Origin: JARLFX01 sp036404255
GTDB lineage: Bacteria > Acidobacteriota > Terriglobia > Terriglobales > Acidobacteriaceae
DNA: 11,105 nt
Assembly: GCA_036404255.1 (NCBI GenBank)
Contig: DASWOP010000012.1
Coordinates: 1 to 11,105 of the forward strand
Direction of reading: 5' to 3'
Below are positions 6,810 to 11,105 of the stretch, piece by piece (position 1 is the first letter of the stretch; each line of letters starts with the position of its first letter). A program made the position numbers and the translations under genes. The notes below the pieces were generated by a model. That model ran no database searches. It had not been told where the DNA came from and saw only the letters and a program-made list of their open reading frames with translations.

Positions 6810-7964
6810 TTAAGATTTGTTGGCGGTGGAGTTATCGCGTGCGGCACGTTTCCATGGGGCGTTGCGCTTTGCGCTGCGCAATGTGGCGAAGATTCCCGGC
6901 AATTTGCGCAGGATGTAGATGGGCGCAAGAAGGAGAGCGCGTAGCGTGACGGGGAGATCCGGTGCGAGAAGGACGGCGGCTGCGACATGGGTAGCCAGCA
7001 CGGCGAGCGCACAGATCGCATAGAGACGCAGAGCGACGACCGGAATGGGAAGGATGAGCAGGAGAAGGATTGTGGCCTGGGCGAGCGGAAGCGTGGCAAG
7101 GTCCAGCGCGGGTTCGATGAGGCGGAGCTGGCCGCGAAGGATGCTGCGGATGAGGTGGGGCATCTGCTGACGGGCGAGGTGCAGGCGTCCGCCTTCCCAG
7201 CGGGCGTGCTGCTCGCGCGTGCCCTCGATCTCACCGTAGAGGCGAGCGTGATCAAGGAGGCGAACGCGGATGCCGGCAGAGACAAGAGCGAGATGAAACT
7301 CAATGTCTTCGACGATGGAGTGAGCGTTGTAGGGAACGAGATCGAGCACGGAGGCGCGGAAGGCGAAGCCGTTGCCGAGGATGCCGCAGGAGAGACCAAG
7401 CTGCTGGCGGCCCCGGGGGCGGACGACGTTGATGGCACGGAAGGCGAGCGCGGCGAGTTGGGCGCGCGAGCCCGGGTGGGGGATGGCTTCGTAGCGGCAC
7501 TGCACGGCGCGGTGCTTTGAGAGAGCTGCGACGACGCGGCTGGGGAGATCGGCGGCGATGACGGTATCGGCGTCGAGGACCATGAAGGCATCTGCGGTGG
7601 GGCGCAGGGAGGTGAAGGCGTGGAGGAGCGCGTGGCCTTTGCCGCTGGGGCCGTTGAGTTCGCTGACTTCGGCACCGGCTTCGCGGGCGATGCGGGCGGT
7701 GGCGTCAGTGCAGTTGTGCGCGACGACGAAGATGCGCGGAGCGGCAGCGTCGCGGGCAGAGGCGATGGTGCGGGCGATCAGCCGCTCTTCATTGTGCGCG
7801 GCGATGACGACTGCAAGGCGCAGCGGAGCGGCGGGGGTGAGCAGGAGATCGTCGTTATCGCGAAAGAGCAGAGCGGCGGTGGTGACGAGAAACAGTTCGA
7901 TCGCGGTGGGCAGCGTGAGCAGGAGGAGGCAGATTCCGGCGAGGAGGAGCGCGGTATGCATCAT
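6810..7964 (-). CDS. Membrane-bound family 2 glycosyltransferase
   Basis: This enzyme probably adds a sugar from an NDP-sugar donor to the growing lipid-linked repeat unit at the inner membrane. The 384-aa protein has N-terminal hydrophobic helices (about 5-34) and a GT-A domain with the family signatures: VVIAAHNEE (52-60), GPSGKGHAL (105-113), DADT (131-134, metal and donor binding), GNGFAFR (197-203), VED (218-220, catalytic base region) and QHARW (252-256). Two or more helices follow (about 291-333 and 338-352). The Q..RW motif is the pattern of cellulose-synthase-like, often processive, GT2 enzymes, but at this size a single-addition enzyme is equally possible. Two adjacent ATGs (7964 and 7961) fit AGGTGA at 7969-7974. 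The first overlaps the polymerase stop codon as ATGA, implying coupled translation. Donor and acceptor cannot be read from sequence. Confidence 0.88.
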   Translation of the reverse strand: MMHTALLLAGICLLLLTLPTAIELFLVTTAALLFRDNDDLLLTPAAPLRLAVVIAAHNEERLIARTIASARDAAAPRIFVVAHNCTDATARIAREAGAEVSELNGPSGKGHALLHAFTSLRPTADAFMVLDADTVIAADLPSRVVAALSKHRAVQCRYEAIPHPGSRAQLAALAFRAINVVRPRGRQQLGLSCGILGNGFAFRASVLDLVPYNAHSIVEDIEFHLALVSAGIRVRLLDHARLYGEIEGTREQHARWEGGRLHLARQQMPHLIRSILRGQLRLIEPALDLATLPLAQATILLLLILPIPVVALRLYAICALAVLATHVAAAVLLAPDLPVTLRALLLAPIYILRKLPGIFATLRSAKRNAPWKRAARDNSTANKS

Positions 7965-9292
7965 GCGATCACCTGACGGAAGGCGGGGATGTTCGTGGGC
8001 CGCTTCTTGCCGATGGCCTGGCTCCAGCCAAGGATGAGGAAGAGCATCTCGTACATCTGGTTGCCGAGGTAGACGGTGCCGATGGCGAAGAGCAGACCGG
8101 CAAGTACGCCGACCATGCAGAAGGCGAAGAGCCGGTCTTCTCGATTGTGAAAACGGATGCCTGTGCGGATGAGGGTGAAGAGGGCATCGGCTATGAGCAC
8201 GAGAAAGACGCTGAGACCGAGATAGCCGCGGGTGACGCCGAGGAAGAGGTACTCGTTGTCAATGGAGATCTGTTTATTGACGACGGGGAACTGGGTGACA
8301 CCCCATCCCCAGAGGCCGCCGGCCTGGATGACGGGGGTATAGCTGTCAATGAGCATGCGGCGGTAGACGGCGTTCTCCTGGTCAATATCGTGCGCGGTGG
8401 CGGTGGTGCCGCTGGTGTAGGAGTTGAAGAAGGGATACGCCATGCTGAAGACGAGTCCGGCAAGGACGACGAACTGGAAGAAGGCACGTTTGGTATTGCG
8501 GGCGAAGCCGACCAGTGAAACAGCGAAGCCGAAGCCGAGGCCAAGCCAGGGACCGCGGGATTGGGTAATAAATGTTCCCACCAGCAACCAGAACATGATG
8601 ATGGCGCCCTTGGGAGCCCAGCGGAAGCGCAGGTGTTTGAAGGTGGGCTCCCATTTGTGGAAGCGCAGCATCCAGAGATTGAAGAGCACACCGGTGAGGA
8701 ACATCATGCCGGCGATGATGGCGTGGCCGTACGGGCCGGAGATGCGGGCGCGTCCCCAGCGCATCTGCAGAATCCAGGTGGCGCCCTGGCCATGGAAGAA
8801 GGGCGAGAGGAAGTCGCGATATGGATTGCGGGCAAAACGGTACTCGTAGAGCGAGCCGATGGAGACGATGACCAGCAGCCAGCAGATGCGTTTGACCATG
8901 GCAGTGCGCTGGCCGTACTGCTCAATGAGGAGCTTACCGCAGAGGTAGGGAAGAAGCGCGGAACCAATGTCTCCCACGAGCTGGTAGATGCCGGTTTTGA
9001 GATCGGTATGCAGCGTTTCCGAGACGAGGATGCCGTAGACGAAGATGCCGATCCAGAGATCGGTGGAGGAGAAGTAAAGCTCGGCGCGGTGATGCAGGAG
9101 GATCGCGAGGCCGAAGACGAACATGATGGCCTGGGCATCATCGATGGGGGGCAGGCCCTTGAGAATGAACTGGAAGTAGAGCGGGAAGAGAAAAAGTACA
9201 GGGATGTAGACGTTGCGCAGTGCGCTGGGCGTGCCGAACCGGAAGATCCACCACGCAGCAACTGCCGCCGGAATTAGGAGAATAGCATTCAT
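7961..9292 (-). CDS. O-antigen ligase/Wzy-like polysaccharide polymerase
   Basis: This multi-spanning inner-membrane protein is the likely polymerase joining repeat units on the periplasmic side. It is 443 aa from the ATG at 9292, with about 11 or 12 hydrophobic segments. It carries landmarks of the O-antigen ligase/Wzy_C family: RISGPYGHAIIAG (183-195), TQSRGPW (243-249), a large periplasmic loop (about 290-345) with WGWG (328-331), and IDNEYL (344-349). The family includes ligases as well as polymerases. The absence of lipid A core genes nearby and the presence of Wzx, Wza and Wzz partners favour polymerase. A TTG 21 nt further upstream keeps the frame open but has no ribosome binding site; the ATG has a modest GGAG/AGG at 9298-9307. 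The gene overlaps the GT2 gene by 4 nt. Confidence 0.82.
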   Translation of the reverse strand: MNAILLIPAAVAAWWIFRFGTPSALRNVYIPVLFLFPLYFQFILKGLPPIDDAQAIMFVFGLAILLHHRAELYFSSTDLWIGIFVYGILVSETLHTDLKTGIYQLVGDIGSALLPYLCGKLLIEQYGQRTAMVKRICWLLVIVSIGSLYEYRFARNPYRDFLSPFFHGQGATWILQMRWGRARISGPYGHAIIAGMMFLTGVLFNLWMLRFHKWEPTFKHLRFRWAPKGAIIMFWLLVGTFITQSRGPWLGLGFGFAVSLVGFARNTKRAFFQFVVLAGLVFSMAYPFFNSYTSGTTATAHDIDQENAVYRRMLIDSYTPVIQAGGLWGWGVTQFPVVNKQISIDNEYLFLGVTRGYLGLSVFLVLIADALFTLIRTGIRFHNREDRLFAFCMVGVLAGLLFAIGTVYLGNQMYEMLFLILGWSQAIGKKRPTNIPAFRQVIA

Positions 9293-9368
9293 CAGCGCCT
9301 GTGCTCCGTGCAAGAGACTTGTGCGTTTTCGTTTTCGATGTTAACAGTACGCGATAGAAGAGGACTTC

Positions 9369-9446
9369 CGGGGCTAAAGCCCCGTTCTCTTCTCTGCACC
9401 AACTTCCGTGGGGCTGAAGCCCCACTCCCCCGGCTGAAGCCGGGGG
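9369..9446. repeat. Three consecutive REP-like palindromes with GGCTRAAGCC core
   Basis: The three palindromes are CGGGGCTAAAGCCCCG (9369-9384, 7-bp arms), GTGGGGCTGAAGCCCCAC (9408-9425, 8-bp arms) and a 20-nt one at 9427-9446 with 9-bp arms built on CGGCTGAAGCCG. All share the core GGCTRAAGCC with a two-base centre. The first two are each preceded by ACTTCCG (9364-9370 and 9402-9408), giving a 38-nt period. They sit about 75-155 nt upstream of the polymerase gene and may form strong hairpins in its transcript. Confidence 0.75.
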
Positions 9447-9611
9447 CTTAATCCTGAAAGGCAAATCGGAATTAACCAAGTATAAAGGCAAGACTACAGC
9501 TACAGCCTTTCAATGCAGCTCTATACCATTTGTGAATTTGTGCTGGAAATAAAACGAAGACAACGGCCTTCATGGGGTTTGCGGTCGTGCAGCGATAAAA
9601 GCAAATACTGA

Positions 9612-9633
9612 GATCCTTCGCTGCGCTCAGGAT
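9612..9633 (+). repeat. Dispersed hairpin repeat, copy 3
   Basis: ATCCT (9613-9617) pairs with AGGAT (9629-9633) around TCGCTGCGCTC, the same 11-nt loop as in copy 1. Compared with copy 1, a T-A pair of the stem has become C-G on both sides. Confidence 0.6.
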
Positions 9634-9740
9634 GACGGCCGGATTATTGCTTTAGGATGAGGGCTCGAATTATTACTTAGGATGAGGGCTGGAATTATTG
9701 CTCAGGATGGCGGCTGGATTATTGCTCAGGATGAGGGTGG
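9629..9740. repeat. 25-bp tandem repeat array
   Basis: Four contiguous imperfect units start at 9629, 9654, 9679 and 9704 (25, 25, 25 and 24 nt), followed by a partial fifth at 9728. The consensus begins AGGATGAGGGCTGGA and continues ATTATTGCTC. The first unit starts exactly at the right arm of hairpin copy 3. There are no spacers between units, so this is not a CRISPR array. Confidence 0.8.
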
Positions 9741-9837
9741 TGCCGGCCGTAACGGTGGGGAAGTAAGAGCTTGTGGCAGGAGTAGAAAGGAGGCTGGAGC
9801 GTCGCAGCTTCGCGACAATGTCCCCATTCTTATCCTC

Positions 9838-11034
9838 CTAGGTGGTCTGGTAGGACGCTTTCGCATGCAAGCCGGAGAGAACCGTATGCTCATCATAGTG
9901 CTCCGTGGTCGAGAGCGCTGCAATTCTTTCCATAGCGTGCTTTACGGAACGGGCGTAGTGCAGGGGGGAGCCGGCGCGCGATCCGCGCAGGATGCGTAGG
10001 ACCGGTGGGCGGAGATTTGCCAGCCATAGGGCGCTGCCGCTGTTATGCAGCCGATTGCCCATGCGAATGAGCTGTGTGACTGCAATACCGTCAATGAAAT
10101 CAAGCGTGGCGAGATCGAGAATGACGTGGGAGTCGTGGATACGCCGCCGGGTGATCTGTTCCTGTAGCGCGGTGCAATCGAAGCCGCTGAGACCACCAGT
10201 AAGCGGAAAGACAGTGGCACCGGGAAGCTGAATGGGAGCGCCCTCAAAGAGCGGAACGCGCTCTCCCTGACGGGCAAAAGCGATCATCTGCCGGGCGAGG
10301 GGAAGGAGCAGGCCGAAGGCATCGGAGATGTAACGGCCCAGGAGTCGGCCGGGTTCGCGGCTGGCGCGGTAGAGCCATTCGATGCCGAGGCGCTGATATT
10401 TTTCCGGAGAGCGCGGCACGATGCCGGCGATCATGTTCAGCGAACCACCGATGCCGATGCAGACGGGGACATGCAGGCGGTGGCGATGGCGGGCAAGCCA
10501 TATCTCCTGCTTGGGGTTGCCGAATGCTACCAGCAGAATGTCTGGCCGGGCGGCACGGATGCGGCGCAGGATATCTTCGTTATCCATCTGGTCAAGCGGC
10601 GTGTAGGGCGGGCAATGACGGCCCACGATCTGCGTGCCGGGATACAGGCGCTCCAGTTGGGCGACGGCGGTGTTGGAACTGGACTCCTGCGCACCGAGGA
10701 GGTAGATGCGGTAGCCGTGCGCGGCAGAGATACGGGCGAGGTGGGGAACCAGGTCTACGCCGGTGACGCGTTCGCGCAAGGGGGCACCCATGTGGCGCGA
10801 GATCCAGAGCAGAGGCATGCCGTCTGGCACTACCATGTCGCAGGAGCCGAGTACGCGGCGAAGTTCAGGGTGGCGCAGAGAGTTGACCAGGAAGTTGACG
10901 TTGGCGGTCGCGACCTGGTGGAAGCCACCTTCACGGAGATAGCTCTCCATGCGGTCGATGGCCGACTCCATCGTCATGTTGTCGAGCGGTACACCAACGA
11001 TGGTGACGCCCTGGTCTGTTGCTGAGCCGAGCAT
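9838..11034 (-). CDS. WecG/TagA/CpsF-family glycosyltransferase with C-terminal STAS domain
   Basis: The protein is 398 aa, whereas ordinary family members have roughly 230-260. Residues about 10-245 form a GT26 domain that transfers a sugar (in known members an N-acetyl-hexosamine or a uronate derivative) from a nucleotide donor to a lipid-linked acceptor. Landmarks are TANVNFLVN (43-51), VVPDGMPLLW (68-77, with the conserved Asp71), GNPKQEIW (172-179), GIGGSLN (194-200) and the C-terminal membrane-association segment GIEWLYRASREP (217-228). After a linker, about 268-370 resembles a STAS domain: HVILDLATLDFIDGIAVTQL (303-322), then LHNSGSALWLANL (329-341). The usual phosphorylatable serine of SpoIIAA-type STAS (the DSSG turn) is replaced by DGIA. 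The ATG at 11034 follows a strong AAGGAG (11040-11045) by 5 nt. It is the first gene of the minus-strand block in view. The STAS call is weaker than the glycosyltransferase call. Confidence 0.85.
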   Translation of the reverse strand: MLGSATDQGVTIVGVPLDNMTMESAIDRMESYLREGGFHQVATANVNFLVNSLRHPELRRVLGSCDMVVPDGMPLLWISRHMGAPLRERVTGVDLVPHLARISAAHGYRIYLLGAQESSSNTAVAQLERLYPGTQIVGRHCPPYTPLDQMDNEDILRRIRAARPDILLVAFGNPKQEIWLARHRHRLHVPVCIGIGGSLNMIAGIVPRSPEKYQRLGIEWLYRASREPGRLLGRYISDAFGLLLPLARQMIAFARQGERVPLFEGAPIQLPGATVFPLTGGLSGFDCTALQEQITRRRIHDSHVILDLATLDFIDGIAVTQLIRMGNRLHNSGSALWLANLRPPVLRILRGSRAGSPLHYARSVKHAMERIAALSTTEHYDEHTVLSGLHAKASYQTT

Positions 11035-11039
11035 GCCTT

Positions 11040-11045
11040 CTCCTT
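11040..11045 (-). promoter_or_regulatory. Strong Shine-Dalgarno of the glycosyltransferase-STAS gene
   Basis: AAGGAG on the minus strand lies 5 nt before the ATG at 11034. It is the best ribosome binding site in the window. The remaining 60 nt to the window edge hold an AT-rich TATAT (about 11090-11096) that could belong to a promoter, but too little sequence is visible to judge. Confidence 0.65.
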
Positions 11046-11105
11046 TACGGAAGGGTCAAGCGTGGGGAAGGTGCATCTATCTTTGGTCTCATATATGGCA
11101 TCGAA

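Larger units (their letters stand above)
9293..9837. other. 545-nt repeat-rich spacer ahead of the wzy-like gene
   Basis: No credible gene lies here. From left to right it holds the leader of the polymerase gene, three consecutive palindromes (9369-9446), an A/T-richer stretch (about 9447-9600), a dispersed hairpin repeat copy (9612-9633) running into a 25-bp tandem array (9629-9740), and a short inverted repeat GTCGC/GCGAC (9801-9816) just past the stop of the glycosyltransferase-STAS gene. A minus-strand TATACT (9479-9484) could be a -10 box for the downstream genes, but I see no good -35 partner. The spacer probably separates two transcription units. Confidence 0.5.

Noticed and set aside
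9479..9507. Sigma-70-like promoter for the wzy-like gene (TATACT on the minus strand)
   Set aside because: No -35-like hexamer lies at 16-18 nt spacing; the nearest TTGAAA is about 23 nt away. Kept only as a remark in the spacer entry.
9629..9740. Possible CRISPR array
   Set aside because: The repeats are directly contiguous with no unique spacers, the units are imperfect, and no cas gene is near.
9801..9816. GTCGC/GCGAC inverted repeat past the glycosyltransferase-STAS gene as an intrinsic terminator
   Set aside because: The stem is only 5 bp and no T tract follows on the minus strand, so it is not convincing as a terminator.
9682..9999. Plus-strand open frame of about 105 codons over the tandem array
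   Set aside because: Its start lies within the 25-bp repeats and its end is antisense to the STAS-encoding region. No homology or ribosome binding site is seen.

Overview
The window is GC-rich DNA, probably from an acidobacterium of the Terriglobia type (Granulicella, Terriglobus, Edaphobacter and relatives). That placement is an inference. It rests on the gene style and on the intergenic repeats: GGCTRAAGCC-core palindromes and dispersed 'CTTCGCTGCGCTCAG(G/A)ATGAC' hairpins, which I associate with such genomes. No rRNA, tRNA or species-specific gene is present to confirm it.

Almost the whole window (about 1.5-11.0 kb) is one minus-strand block for a Wzx/Wzy-type exopolysaccharide system. 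In transcription order it holds: a WecG/TagA/CpsF glycosyltransferase fused to a C-terminal STAS domain (9838-11034); a 545-nt repeat-filled spacer; an O-antigen ligase/Wzy-like polymerase (7961-9292); a membrane-bound GT2 glycosyltransferase (6810-7964, ATGA overlap with the polymerase); a Wzx/MOP-type flippase (5052-6746, TTG start); a Wza-type export protein with SLBB repeats (3955-5103, 52-nt overlap with the flippase); a 167-nt repeat-bearing spacer; and a Wzz/BY-kinase-like co-polymerase (1505-3787). The plus-strand gene at the left edge (1-1308, 5' end outside the window) is a clan GH-A, GH51-like glycoside hydrolase. It converges on the end of the operon.

Together the genes cover sugar addition to a lipid-linked repeat unit (two glycosyltransferases), flipping (Wzx), polymerisation (Wzy), length control (Wzz-like) and export through the outer membrane (Wza-like). 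The initiating phosphoglycosyl transferase is not in the window and should lie nearby.

The most unusual points are the WecG-STAS fusion, whose STAS domain lacks the usual phosphorylatable serine; a BY-kinase domain whose P-loop lysine is threonine and whose Walker A' motif is also altered; a Wza homologue without any cysteine, so with no lipoprotein anchor; and a family of three hairpin repeats whose stems covary and two of which have expanded tandemly from the right arm. I found no CRISPR array, transposase, RNA gene or convincing novel defence system.
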